The notes below the pieces were generated by a model. That model was not told the origin of the DNA, searched no databases, and saw only the letters and a program-made list of their open reading frames with translations. Shown one piece after another: positions 1 through 8,056 of a stretch of DNA of 45,729 nt. Origin of the DNA: CAYFPO01 sp964345035 (lineage in GTDB: Bacteria > Fidelibacterota > Marinisomatia > SCGC-AAA003-L08 > GCA-002704045); NCBI GenBank assembly GCA_964345035.1, contig CAYFPO010000015.1, positions 1 through 45,729 of the forward strand, in the 5' to 3' direction. Positions within the stretch are counted from its first letter, which is position 1, and each line of letters starts with the position of its first letter. Position numbers and translations under genes: made by a program.

Positions 1-1771
1 GGATATAATGCCAGCTTGGAGTATTCTGAACTCGTGAAGGACCAAACCAATCTTTAGCTAAAGCAATAGATGCCCAGGATTCGCCAGGCGCTAATTTTTC
101 CTGACCTACATAATGGGCGAGACCACCACCATTTTTTCCTATACATCCGGTAAACATCAATGCGTGAATAGCTGCACGATACATGAGATTTGCATGATAC
201 CAATGGTTGATACCGGCACCAATAATAACCGTGCATTTCCCTCCTGTTTTTTCTGCTGTATTTGCCCATTCACGAGCAAAGCGAGTTAACGTATCTGAAG
301 AAATACCTGTATATTTTTCTGCCCAAGTCGGTGTAAAGTTTGCATCTTCTTCATAAGTTTCGGGGTATCCTTCCAGTCCGCGACCGACTCCATATTGAGC
401 CATGAGTAAATCATATACCGTTGCAACAGGAACTTTTTCATCTGCTGTTTTAATCATTTTAACTGGGACTTTTCGATTAATTGTTTGGCCTTCGGAAAAG
501 TCATCCAATTCAACAGATAAAACATTATCTGATTCATTTAAAAATGAGAGCTTTGGATTGATTTTGGAACCATCCACTGCATCTTCCAATTTCAAATTCC
601 ACTTTCCTTTATTTACTGTCGCCCAACGATATCCCATGGAACCTTGAGGAACTTTCGTTTTATTTTCAATTTCGTCCCACATTAAAAATTGCCAATCGCC
701 ATTTTCCATCTCTTGATGCTCTTGCAAACGGTTTGCCCGTAATAATTGTCCGGCTTTGTAAGAATCGCCATCTTTTGTTAACTCAACCAGAAATGGAGAA
801 TCAGTGTATTGTTTAGAATAATCCAAAAATGATTTTTCTTGTTTTTCGTGGTGGAATTCTTTCAATATAACATGATTGACTGCCATCCAAAATGCACCGT
901 CCTGACCTGCATTGATGGGTATCCATTCATCTGAGAATTTTGATACTTGTGAAAAGTCCGGTGAAAAAACAACCATTTTGGTACCGTTGTGTCGGGCTTC
1001 AGCAGCAAAATGTACATCGGGAGTACGGGTCATATTCAGATTTGCACCCATTACAGCCAGCATTTTCGCATTGTACCAATCAGCAGATTCCTGAACATCC
1101 GTTTGTTCACCCCAGGTTTCCGGGGAGGCATTTGGTAGGTCACAATACCAATCATAAAAAGAAAGAGACACCCCCCCCATGAGCTGCATTAATCTGGCGC
1201 CGGCAGCATAAGAAATCATTGACATAGCAGGAATTGGTGAGAACCCGGCGATTCGGTCAGGTCCATGCTTCTTAATGGTATGAGCCATAGATGCTGCAAT
1301 GATTTCCTTTACTGTATCCCAACTTGTTCGGCGAAAACCACCTTTTCCACGAGCCCGCTGCCAACGTTTCCGTTTTTCAGTGTCATTCACCATTGAGGTC
1401 CACGCTTCAACAGGGTCATCATATTCATTTTTTGCTTCCAACCATAAATCAAGCAATGCGCCTCGAATGGTTGGATATTTAACACGTAACGGACTATACA
1501 AATACCACGAAAATGAAATACCCCGTTGACATCCACGTGGTTCGTAAGGCGGAATACCATTTTCCAATTTGGGATAATCTAATCCCTGCATTTCCCAAGT
1601 GACAATACCGTCTTTTACATGAATTTGCCATGTGCAGGAACCGGTACAATTCACTCCATGAGTACTGCGGACTACCTTATCAAACTGCCAACGGTTACGG
1701 TAGAATTCTTCCCATTTGCGGTTTTGCGGAACAACTTCATCTCTGATCCACGAAAGTTTTTTATTGCTCAT
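1..1771 (-). CDS. narG: Respiratory nitrate reductase alpha subunit (partial, C-terminus off the window)
   Basis: Catalytic molybdenum subunit of membrane-bound nitrate reductase, which reduces nitrate to nitrite with quinol or cytochrome electrons. About 590 codons are present, against roughly 1,250 aa for full NarG. I checked the frame codon by codon from the start to about position 660, and the stretch at the left edge also reads as NarG. The FS0 [4Fe-4S] ligands are visible as H38, C42, C46 and C81, with the same 4/4/35 spacing as E. coli NarG H49/C53/C57/C92. The molybdenum-ligand motif YDWYCDLP follows at about residue 210, then the WGEQTD segment. There is no twin-arginine signal, so I infer a cytoplasm-facing enzyme of the E. 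coli type. The ATG at 1771 overlaps the TGA of the upstream cytochrome gene (ATGA), implying translational coupling. The rest of the operon (narH, narJ, narI) would lie beyond position 1. Confidence 0.95.
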   Translation of the reverse strand, partial: MSNKKLSWIRDEVVPQNRKWEEFYRNRWQFDKVVRSTHGVNCTGSCTWQIHVKDGIVTWEMQGLDYPKLENGIPPYEPRGCQRGISFSWYLYSPLRVKYPTIRGALLDLWLEAKNEYDDPVEAWTSMVNDTEKRKRWQRARGKGGFRRTSWDTVKEIIAASMAHTIKKHGPDRIAGFSPIPAMSMISYAAGARLMQLMGGVSLSFYDWYCDLPNASPETWGEQTDVQESADWYNAKMLAVMGANLNMTRTPDVHFAAEARHNGTKMVVFSPDFSQVSKFSDEWIPINAGQDGAFWMAVNHVILKEFHHEKQEKSFLDYSKQYTDSPFLVELTKDGDSYKAGQLLRANRLQEHQEMENGDWQFLMWDEIENKTKVPQGSMGYRWATVNKGKWNLKLEDAVDGSKINPKLSFLNESDNVLSVELDDFSEGQTINRKVPVKMIKTADEKVPVATVYDLLMAQYGVGRGLEGYPETYEEDANFTPTWAEKYTGISSDTLTRFAREWANTAEKTGGKCTVIIGAGINHWYHANLMYRAAIHALMFTGCIGKNGGGLAHYVGQEKLAPGESWASIALAKDWFGPSRVQNTPSWHYI

Positions 1772-2607
1772 AATTCTTCTCCTTCAACCATGGGTTTACG
1801 AACACTACGAAAACGATTACCCCAAATCAAATCAAATAAAATCAAAATCACAGATAGACCGATAAACCCAAAGATCAAAAAATTAAAATCGTGAGCATCG
1901 CTAACCATTTCATGTCCCTCTGCTTTACTTTTGAGTAATGCAACCAGGGGTAACACTTCATCTTCATCTATAGGATGTTTTTTATAAATGGGTGACATCG
2001 TTTCCGATGACGGGTTAGATAGCCAAGCGGCTGTTGCAATTTTACCACCAAGACGGCCGTATGCTTCTGTTAAATCAGGACCTAATAATCCACCACCAAG
2101 CAATCCTTCCCCTGAAATTTCATGACAACTTATACAAGAAGGACCTTTATTTTTTAACCGCTTTGTACCTAAAAACAGTGCATTCCCTATCATATAATCC
2201 TCATCGGTTAATGGTCTATCTGCCAACATAGAACCGGCAAAACGAGACTTATCTTTACCGGATTCTTCCTTAATTAAGGTGAGAATAGATTCCACAATGA
2301 AAGGAGTTAACCCTCCTATTTTAGGCATGATAATCCCTCTTGCTTCATCTAAGATCTGCCGAGCATAAGGATCGCCTGAATTAATAATTGCTTGTGGATC
2401 TGAAATAAATTTTTTGATCCAGTCATCACTCTTTCGTAAATGTACGTCCTTCAAATCAGGACCGGTGAGACGCCCACCACCTATGGTATGACAGTTGGCA
2501 CAATTTTGTTTAAAAAAATATGCTGTATCTTCCTGTGCCTGTAAAAGAAAAATAAACATCAACATGCAGATAAGGGATGAAAATATAGGATTTGGTTTAT
2601 GCATCAT
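1768..2607 (-). CDS. Membrane-anchored dihaem cytochrome c, NarC-like
   Basis: Predicted dihaem c-type cytochrome of about 279 aa, probably passing electrons to or from the nitrate reductase encoded just downstream. Visible parts are an N-terminal signal sequence rich in I/L/M/F, a first haem motif CANCH shortly after it, a second motif CISCH near the middle, and one C-terminal membrane helix followed by basic residues (NRFRSVRK). The periplasmic haem domain would therefore be tethered to the inner membrane. The ATG at 2607 is preferred because GGAG lies 5 nt upstream; a longer frame reaches 2634 without such a site. It overlaps the end of the Rrf2 gene and the start of narG. Gene order cytochrome-narG resembles the narCGHJI operon of Thermus, whose NarC is also a membrane-bound dihaem cytochrome; equivalence is inferred from architecture and position. 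Confidence 0.85.
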   Translation of the reverse strand: MMHKPNPIFSSLICMLMFIFLLQAQEDTAYFFKQNCANCHTIGGGRLTGPDLKDVHLRKSDDWIKKFISDPQAIINSGDPYARQILDEARGIIMPKIGGLTPFIVESILTLIKEESGKDKSRFAGSMLADRPLTDEDYMIGNALFLGTKRLKNKGPSCISCHEISGEGLLGGGLLGPDLTEAYGRLGGKIATAAWLSNPSSETMSPIYKKHPIDEDEVLPLVALLKSKAEGHEMVSDAHDFNFLIFGFIGLSVILILFDLIWGNRFRSVRKPMVEGEEL

Positions 2608-3052
2608 ATTCTCCGGGATTTGACAAATCTTCAAGTTTGGGTTCTAATTTGCCACTGAGTTGTTGAATCTGTTTGCGTTTTAAAAATGCTATGATCAATT
2701 CTTTCATTTGTTTCCATTCCTTATGTACAGGACAGGGATTTTCATCGCTGCAATTTGGAAACCCCACTACACATCCTTCTAAAAAGTTTTCTCCATCAAC
2801 GATTTCCGTAATTTTATGCAAGGTGAGTTCTTCTGCGGGATGACAGAGAGTAAATCCACCAGACTTCCCTCTTTGTGAATGAACAATATCATGTTTTGCT
2901 AACTGTTGTAGGATTTTTCCTAAAAAGTGGTTGGGTATATTCAATGCTACTGCAATATCTCTTTGCAGCACGGGCGTATTTTCCGATTGCGTTGCCAGAA
3001 ACATAATTGCACGAATTGCATATTGGCATGATTTGGTTAATAATAATGACAT
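2597..3052 (-). CDS. Rrf2-family iron-sulfur transcriptional regulator
   Basis: Winged-helix regulator of 151 aa, the usual Rrf2 length. The N-terminus has the family pattern (YAIRAIMFLA, then NIPNHFLGKILQQL, then QRGKSGGFTL). The mid-region has three cysteines spaced C-x6-C-x5-C (GCVVGFPNC...C), close to the cluster ligands of NsrR, IscR and RsrR, so a [2Fe-2S] or [4Fe-4S] cluster sensing NO, oxygen or redox state is likely. It is the first gene of the cytochrome-narG operon and its stop overlaps the next start (...GAATATGATGCATAA), so I infer that it controls that operon and probably itself. It could be an NsrR-type nitric oxide sensor, but the exact subfamily cannot be fixed by eye. The start is the first ATG of the frame. 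Confidence 0.88.
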   Translation of the reverse strand: MSLLLTKSCQYAIRAIMFLATQSENTPVLQRDIAVALNIPNHFLGKILQQLAKHDIVHSQRGKSGGFTLCHPAEELTLHKITEIVDGENFLEGCVVGFPNCSDENPCPVHKEWKQMKELIIAFLKRKQIQQLSGKLEPKLEDLSNPGEYDA

Positions 3053-3073
3053 AATTAGCTATATAAGGATATC

Positions 3074-3089
3074 AAGACCTTATTGTCTT
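3074..3089. promoter_or_regulatory. Candidate Rrf2 operator (inverted repeat)
   Basis: Perfect 5-bp inverted repeat AAGAC-N6-GTCTT, 22-37 nt upstream of the Rrf2 start codon. On the minus strand it overlaps AT-rich TATTAT/TATAAG sequence that could be a -10 region. The position suits autoregulation by an Rrf2 protein. Binding is inferred; the half-sites are short. Confidence 0.35.
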
Positions 3090-3298
3090 ATAATAAATTA
3101 GAGCTATTTTTATATCCCTATTAAACAAGTTTTAGTAAAATATAGTATTAGTATTGCTTATGGGTTAAATAGGACAATGCACTCTTCTTTAGAGGATATT
3201 ATAGAGAAGGAAATAAAAGAGGTATTTAATTTATTTCATATTTAGTTAGAAATTCTCCAAAATTGATGTAGCTTATTATATTAGCAAATCTAATATTT

Positions 3299-3644
3299 AT
3301 GGAAGGTACACGAATTTATATTGATATATTTAAAGTGTTCTGTATTGCTGCTGAGATAAAGAGTTTTTCCAGGTTGGCAGAAATAAATTTCACAATCTGC
3401 AGTAAGCCAACTGATTGATTTTATTGAACGATTATTCGATAAAAAAATGATCCTAAGAGGCAAAGGGAGGTTTGCTTTGACGAATGGGGGTCGTGTCTTT
3501 TTAAATGGATGTTTAAGAATATTGGATATATATCAAAAAACATTAGGTAATATTCAACTCGATGTGGGTGAAATCACTCAAACAATTAATATTCAGACTG
3601 TATATTCATTGGGTTTCTATCACCTTCCGCTGAAACCATGGTAG
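3299..3644 (+). pseudogene. LysR-type regulator fragment, frameshifted and truncated
   Basis: Remnant of the N-terminal helix-turn-helix domain of a LysR-type regulator. The ATG at 3299 opens a frame reading IFKVFCIAAEIKSFSRLAE, which matches the family's first helices, then hits TGA near 3418. Another frame resumes the family pattern at once (QSAVSQLIDFIERLFDKKM, then LTNGGRVFLNGCLRILDIY), as expected after loss of 2 nt near 3397. The match fades after GFYHLP near 3626, where the sequence becomes the antisense of a hypD fragment, and the frame ends in TAG at 3644. The effector-binding domain is absent. About 100 residues of an expected 300 remain, so this is not a working regulator. Confidence 0.75.
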
Positions 3645-3974
3645 CACCCTAAGGGGATTTGGGAGTTCAGGATGTGCCAAAAGCATGACATTCATTAGGG
3701 CACTTGTGACCAATGAGTACTTCACCACTGATGCAATCCGCAGATACATCAACCATGGTATCAACCGAATTTTAATTCCGCATCATACTTGGCATATTTT
3801 TCTGTGAGTTCCCAACCACTTCTGGGAAACCTCACTATCTTTTATGACAGGACCGATAAGTTTATACTTTTCACTTTTTATAAGGGTGAATATCTCATCA
3901 TCCATGTGAATTGGTAAACTTTTCATACCAATTATTCCCTTTTTAATCCGTGCAAATTTCAGGGTGAAAAACAT
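3621..3974 (-). pseudogene. hypD: hypD fragment (hydrogenase maturation protein, C-terminal part), decayed
   Basis: Degraded C-terminal portion of HypD, the iron-sulfur scaffold that helps build the Fe(CN)2CO centre of NiFe hydrogenases. In the last frame the minus strand reads CISGEVLIGHKCPNECHAFG, then TS, a TGA where the family has Cys, TPKSP, a TAG, and GATMVSAEG. This reproduces the conserved HypD pattern C..GEVLRG...P..C..FG..CTP..P.G..MVS.EG. Upstream, in other frames, ELTEKYAKYDAELKF matches the HypD stretch before the cysteines, and the 3783-3974 reading frame may be a further piece. At least two frameshifts and two in-frame stops are present. It ends at about 3621, fused to the LysR fragment. 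No other hydrogenase gene is visible in the window. Confidence 0.65.
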
Positions 3975-4055
3975 ACAAGCAAAGAAATTTTGACCTTTAA
4001 ATCCTATTTTATTTCACTTTAAATTTACTCAAGAGAAAATGATGGATTTTTGTAA

Positions 4056-6014
4056 ATGAGAAACTTTGATATGAAGGAAAAAAATAATCAGAAAATTCCC
4101 TTTCCGGGCATCCCGTCATCTGCTGATGGTTCTGAAGCTGTCGTTTGGGTTGATACCCATATTACGCAAGGAGCCTGTGCTTATCCCATTACCCCTTCCA
4201 CCCCAATGGGTACGGGCTATGAGCATTTTGTAGCCAACGGAGCTAAGAATGTTTGGGGAGAAACACTACAGTTTTGTGAGTTAGAGTCAGAACACAGCTC
4301 TGCTTCTTCCTGCGAAGGGTTTGCAGCAGCTGGGGGCAGAGTATCAAACTTCACTTCAGGGCAGGGGCTGGTATTAATGAAAGAAGTTTTATACACCATA
4401 TCAGGAAAGCGGCTTCCCTGTGTTTTTCATATTGGTGCCAGAGCACTCACCTCTCAAAGTCTAAATGTCCATGCTGGGCATGATGATGTTATGGCAGTGT
4501 CAGATTGCGGCTGGGGAATGCTCTTTGCCCGAAATGCCCAGGAAGCTGGAGATTTAGCCCTCATTTCCCGAAAAACGGCTGAACTCTCCCTAACTCCTTT
4601 TCTGAATATTCAGGATGGATTTCTAACCACCCATACTATTCAGAACATTCTCCTGCCTGAACCGGAATTTATGGAAAAATATATTGGTGACCCCAGTGAA
4701 ATACTGGTAAATCTTATTGATCCCAATAATCCTGTACAGTCAGGAACGGTACAAAATCAGGATGCCTATATGAAGGGCAAAATTGCCCAGCGATTTTTTA
4801 CTGACCCTATAAAAGGACATCTCCAATCCTGCATGGATTCATTTTACAAACAGACAGGCAGACAATATGAACTGGTTTCCTCCTACAAAATGGAAGACGC
4901 TGAATGGGCTGTTGTGGGCATGGGTACAATGATAGAATCTACTGAAGAAGTTGTGGATTATTTACGCCGTACACGAAATCTGAAAGTTGGCTGCGTACAT
5001 ATTACCTCCTTCCGTCCGTTCCCTTCAATGGAAATCGTGAAAACTCTACAGCATGTGAAGGGATTTTCTGTTCTGGAACGTATGGATAATCCATTAGCTG
5101 AAAGCAATCCCCTAACGATGGAAATTAAAGCAGCCTTTGCAGATTATTCCTCTCATAATGAAAAGGATAGGATCCGTATACCAAAGATTTACTCCGGTTC
5201 TGCGGGACTGGGCTCCAGGGATGTGAGACCATCCGATTTAATTGCCGTCTATGAAAATATGACAGGGGATGACAAACGAATTTTTACTGTAGGAATTAAA
5301 CATCCTTTGGCAGTCATCCCAAAAACAAACCCGGATATCAGACCGGAAGGGATGTTTTCAATGCGTGGGCATTCAGTTGGGGGGTATGGTTCAGTAACCA
5401 CCAATAAAATCATCGCCACCATAGTAGCAGATTTATTCGGCCTGCATGTTCAGGCATATCCAAAATACGGCTCCGATAAGAAAGGACTCCCCACAACATA
5501 TTTCATGACCGCAGGAGATAGGCAGATTCGTACCCATTCTGAACTTGAATTTGTTGAATTTGTGGCTCTGAATGATGTGAATGCCTTTAATGTTTCTAAC
5601 CCTTTAAATGGTCTCACTGAAGGGGGAATTCTATTTATTCAAACAGTTCTCACTGACAAAGAAAAAATTGCCGCATCTATCCCTGATAAATCACTCTCGG
5701 TTATTGAGGAAAAGAAAATCAACCTCTATGCTCTGGATACATTAGCCATTGCTCGCGAAGTATCTTCCAGACCAGATCTTATCCAGAGAATGCAGGGGAT
5801 TGTATTATTGGGAGTCTTTCTCAAAACTGCTCCCTTAGCAGACCGGTTAAATATGGAAAAATCTACACTTATGAAAGGAGTTGAAAAGTCCATTCGAAAA
5901 TACTTTGGTAAAAAAGGAGAAAGGGTGGTGCAGGATAATTTGAGTGCGGTTTCTCTGGGGTATGATAAGGTCATAGCCGTAGGTGAGTCCATCTCGAAAG
6001 GAGTATTAGTATAA
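4056..6014 (+). CDS. 2-oxoacid (pyruvate):ferredoxin oxidoreductase, fused alpha-gamma subunit
   Basis: Part of a CoA-dependent 2-oxoacid:ferredoxin oxidoreductase, most likely pyruvate synthase/oxidoreductase, interconverting pyruvate with acetyl-CoA, CO2 and reduced ferredoxin. Length is 652 aa. The N-terminal half is the alpha part: YPITPSTPMG near residue 43, the ESEHSSASSCEGFAAAGGR segment with the catalytic-type Glu, then the domain II transketolase-like region (GMGTM..., SFRPFP). From about residue 415 (FTVGIKHPLAVIP, GYGSVTTNKI, YFMTAGDRQIR) it is the gamma part. With the next gene this gives the same domain order as one-chain PFOR, split once. ATG at 4056 is used; a second in-frame ATG five codons later is possible. 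Its stop overlaps the proposed start of the next gene. Substrate is inferred from family similarity. Confidence 0.88.
   Translation: MRNFDMKEKNNQKIPFPGIPSSADGSEAVVWVDTHITQGACAYPITPSTPMGTGYEHFVANGAKNVWGETLQFCELESEHSSASSCEGFAAAGGRVSNFTSGQGLVLMKEVLYTISGKRLPCVFHIGARALTSQSLNVHAGHDDVMAVSDCGWGMLFARNAQEAGDLALISRKTAELSLTPFLNIQDGFLTTHTIQNILLPEPEFMEKYIGDPSEILVNLIDPNNPVQSGTVQNQDAYMKGKIAQRFFTDPIKGHLQSCMDSFYKQTGRQYELVSSYKMEDAEWAVVGMGTMIESTEEVVDYLRRTRNLKVGCVHITSFRPFPSMEIVKTLQHVKGFSVLERMDNPLAESNPLTMEIKAAFADYSSHNEKDRIRIPKIYSGSAGLGSRDVRPSDLIAVYENMTGDDKRIFTVGIKHPLAVIPKTNPDIRPEGMFSMRGHSVGGYGSVTTNKIIATIVADLFGLHVQAYPKYGSDKKGLPTTYFMTAGDRQIRTHSELEFVEFVALNDVNAFNVSNPLNGLTEGGILFIQTVLTDKEKIAASIPDKSLSVIEEKKINLYALDTLAIAREVSSRPDLIQRMQGIVLLGVFLKTAPLADRLNMEKSTLMKGVEKSIRKYFGKKGERVVQDNLSAVSLGYDKVIAVGESISKGVLV
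5997..6013 (+). promoter_or_regulatory. Ribosome binding site and ATA start codon for the second subunit gene
   Basis: AAAGGAG at 5997-6003 is a strong Shine-Dalgarno sequence. Seven nt later, at 6011-6013, ATA is in frame with the beta/delta gene and overlaps the TAA of the upstream gene as ATAA. There is no in-frame ATG, GTG or TTG between the upstream in-frame TGA (5984) and the first iron-sulfur motif. A single G-to-A change at 6013 of a normal ATGA overlap would give exactly this arrangement. Confidence 0.55.
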
Positions 6015-7573
6015 ATAAAAATACAGTTCAATCTATTATAGATATACAGGATTTTAATAATAGGATTCTGGAAAGTTATAATGAAGGAAGTGCTGAATAC
6101 GGGCTGGAAGCGGATGAATCTGTTGCCCGCAGTCTTGTCCCTGCAGGAACAGGTGCAGCGCGGGATTTCAGTCATATCGCTCCGGAAATACCAGTCTTTG
6201 ATGCCGATAAATGTGTTGGTTGTATGGAATGCGTCACCGAATGCCCTGATACTGCCATTTTGGGGAAAGCCATTCCCAAAACTGAATTAGAAGACCAATT
6301 GAACAACCTGAATGGAAATCCTTTTTCCCATTGGATTGGAGAGCAATGGGCAGCCAATAAGAAATTCTATGACACTCCAAGAAAACAGAATAAAGCTCCG
6401 GCAAAATTCGGAATATTTGTTGACCCTGAAAAATGTAAGGGTTGCGGTGAATGCGTTCTCGTTTGTGGAGATCATGATGCACTGAAAATGGTTGTGAAAG
6501 AAAAAGATACTATTCCAAAATTCAAGGCAGGGATGGAATTTTTCAGAAAACTGGGACCAACACCTGAAGACTATATTAATGAACGGGTGTTAGCAGACAT
6601 GATGTTGGCTGAGGAAGCACTTCTTTTTACAGGAGGAGTCGGTTCCTGTATGGGTTGCGGAGAAGCCACTGCACTGCGAATGATGCTGGCGGCAACTGGT
6701 TTTGTCTATGGCAAGGAAAGTATTGGGCTTGCTGCTGCCACAGGCTGCAATACCGTCTACGGTGCTACCTATCCTTATAATCCCTTTCTGGTTCCCTGGA
6801 GTAATTCTCTATTCGAAAATGTAGCTGCCTATGCAATGGGTATCCGAATGCGTTGGGACCAAAAGGGCTGGCAGAATAAAAAAATCTGGGCGATCGGGGG
6901 CGATGGTGCCATGCTGGATATTGGGTTTCAGTCCATGTCTCGCCTGTTTATTTCCGGTATGGATATCAATATACTCATTTTAGATACACAGGTCTATTCC
7001 AACACAGGAGGACAGGCATCCACAGGAAGTTTCAGAGGTCAGACTGCACAAATGTCATCCTACGGGAAAGCACGGCGGGGAAAAGCTGAACCTCGTAAAG
7101 AAATTGCAAATATTGCCATGGCACACCCGGATGTATTTGTAGCACAAACTACGGCTGCCCATCCAAATCATTTTTATAAGTCAGTAATGGCTGCCAATGC
7201 TTTCCCGGGACCCTCAGTGATAAATGTATATACTTCATGCCAGCCGGAACACGGCATTGCTGACGACAGATCCTATCATCAGGCAAAACTGGCGGTGGAC
7301 TGCAGAGTTTTTCCTGTATTTCATTATGACCCCCAAAAAGGGGAACGCATTTCAGAACGATTATCTCTCCAGGGAAATCCCGCCAAAAAAGAAGATTGGT
7401 ACTCTAACTCAAAAACTGGAGAGGATTACAATTTTATAAAATTTGCAAGGACAGAAAACCGGTTTGCCCGCAATTTCAACAAGGATGGCGAACCACATCC
7501 CATACTTTTGGAAACTCAAAAGGAACGATTGCGAAATTGGAATTTCCTACAGGAATTAGCAGGAATTATTTAA
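6011..7573 (+). CDS. 2-oxoacid (pyruvate):ferredoxin oxidoreductase, fused delta-beta subunit
   Basis: Partner of the preceding gene, about 520 aa if started at ATA 6011. Two [4Fe-4S] ferredoxin motifs come first: CVGCMECVTECP at about residues 69-80 and CKGCGECVLVC near 142. The thiamine pyrophosphate domain follows, with the extra-cluster cysteines in SCMGCGE and ATGCNTVYGATYPYNP, the GGDGAMLDIG diphosphate/Mg motif, and LDTQVYSNTGGQ, which is nearly invariant in PFOR beta domains. The first ATG (6224) falls inside the first ferredoxin motif and would destroy it, so the real start is upstream. About 70 codons of family-like sequence (ARSLVPAGTGAARDFSHIAP) precede the motif. Only ATA at 6011 is placed correctly behind a Shine-Dalgarno sequence. 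Cytoplasmic; operonic with the alpha-gamma gene. Confidence 0.87.
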   Translation: MNKNTVQSIIDIQDFNNRILESYNEGSAEYGLEADESVARSLVPAGTGAARDFSHIAPEIPVFDADKCVGCMECVTECPDTAILGKAIPKTELEDQLNNLNGNPFSHWIGEQWAANKKFYDTPRKQNKAPAKFGIFVDPEKCKGCGECVLVCGDHDALKMVVKEKDTIPKFKAGMEFFRKLGPTPEDYINERVLADMMLAEEALLFTGGVGSCMGCGEATALRMMLAATGFVYGKESIGLAAATGCNTVYGATYPYNPFLVPWSNSLFENVAAYAMGIRMRWDQKGWQNKKIWAIGGDGAMLDIGFQSMSRLFISGMDINILILDTQVYSNTGGQASTGSFRGQTAQMSSYGKARRGKAEPRKEIANIAMAHPDVFVAQTTAAHPNHFYKSVMAANAFPGPSVINVYTSCQPEHGIADDRSYHQAKLAVDCRVFPVFHYDPQKGERISERLSLQGNPAKKEDWYSNSKTGEDYNFIKFARTENRFARNFNKDGEPHPILLETQKERLRNWNFLQELAGII

Positions 7574-7671
7574 ATTTATCAGTCAAAATATTCTGAAAAT
7601 AAAATATAGTAATATCGCTGTAGGTAGTCTTATTTACGAGTAGTCCCCCATAGGGAACGGGTAAATACAGC

Positions 7672-7697
7672 AAACCCCGCAGTGACCTGCAGGGTTT
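7672..7697. terminator. Hairpin between convergent oxidoreductase and tRNA units
   Basis: AAACCCCGCAG-TGAC-CTGCAGGGTTT folds into a 10-bp stem with one C/A mismatch and a 4-nt loop. It lies 100 nt after the plus-strand oxidoreductase and just past the 3' end of the minus-strand tRNA-Arg, so it may serve either. The T-tract is weak on both strands. Confidence 0.45.
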
Positions 7698-7724
7698 GGT
7701 TAATCTGAACTCGATTATTTTAAG

Positions 7725-7801
7725 TGGTACACCCAGGAGGACTCGAACCCCCAACCTTCTGGTCCGTAGCCAGACGCTCTATCCAATTGAGCTATGGGTG
7801 C
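7725..7801 (-). tRNA. tRNA-Arg (anticodon ACG)
   Basis: Full 77-nt cloverleaf on the minus strand, beginning GCACCCATAGCTC and ending TGGGTGTACCA, so the 3' CCA is encoded. The anticodon stem TCTGG/CCAGA encloses loop CTACGGA, giving anticodon ACG (Arg, CGN codons after A34 to inosine). The T-arm GGGGGTTCGAGTCCTCC is intact. The first acceptor pair is a G-U wobble. Confidence 0.93.
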
Positions 7802-7878
7802 ATTAGTAATTAATCTTCAAATAATAATTATCAATTGTCAATCAAAACAACAGATTTTTTATTGATAATTAAATATTG

Positions 7879-7949
7879 TTGGGGGACAGGGATTCGAACC
7901 CCAATACTCAGAGTCAGAGTCTGATGTCCTGCCGTTAGACGATCCCCCA
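7879..7949 (-). tRNA. tRNA-Gln (anticodon CTG)
   Basis: Cloverleaf of about 71 nt on the minus strand. Acceptor TGGGGGA pairs with TCCCCCA, anticodon stem TCAGA/TCTGA encloses loop CTCTGAC, giving CTG (Gln, CAG). The T-arm is TTGGGGTTCGAATCCCTG. The UGGGG 5' end is typical of bacterial tRNA-Gln. No CCA is encoded. It lies 77 nt upstream of tRNA-Arg in transcription order and may share a transcript with it. Confidence 0.92.
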
Positions 7950-7989
7950 GAAATTGGGGCAAATTTACGGCTTTATTAAAAGGGTGAAC

Positions 7990-8016
7990 AAAGAAAAAGG
8001 GAGCATAAATGCTCCC
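7990..8016 (-). terminator. Intrinsic terminator of the 8057-11152 gene
   Basis: On the minus strand, perfect 8-bp stem GGGAGCAT/ATGCTCCC with a TT loop followed by TTTTTCTTT, 40 nt past the stop codon. Its surrounding sequence is nearly the same as the terminator at 11421-11447. Confidence 0.85.
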
Positions 8017-8056
8017 AATTTTCTCAACTCCTAAACAACAAGGTTTTAATCAATTA

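Noticed and set aside
1171..1178. Run of eight C that could be a frameshift in narG
   Set aside because: Codon-by-codon translation through it keeps the NarG frame (QLMGGVSLSFYDWYCDLP).
3177..3245. Short plus-strand frame upstream of the LysR fragment, starting MHSSLEDIIEKEIK
   Set aside because: Only about 22 codons, no clear ribosome binding site, and in an AT-rich decaying region.
3783..3974. A 63-aa minus-strand protein as a real gene
   Set aside because: It lies within or beside the broken hypD fragment, and the hypD-like sequence continues in other frames past its stop.
5984..6014. Programmed frameshift joining the two oxidoreductase genes into one protein
   Set aside because: The overlap holds no convincing slippery heptamer, while a good Shine-Dalgarno sequence and a start-stop overlap pattern favour separate initiation.
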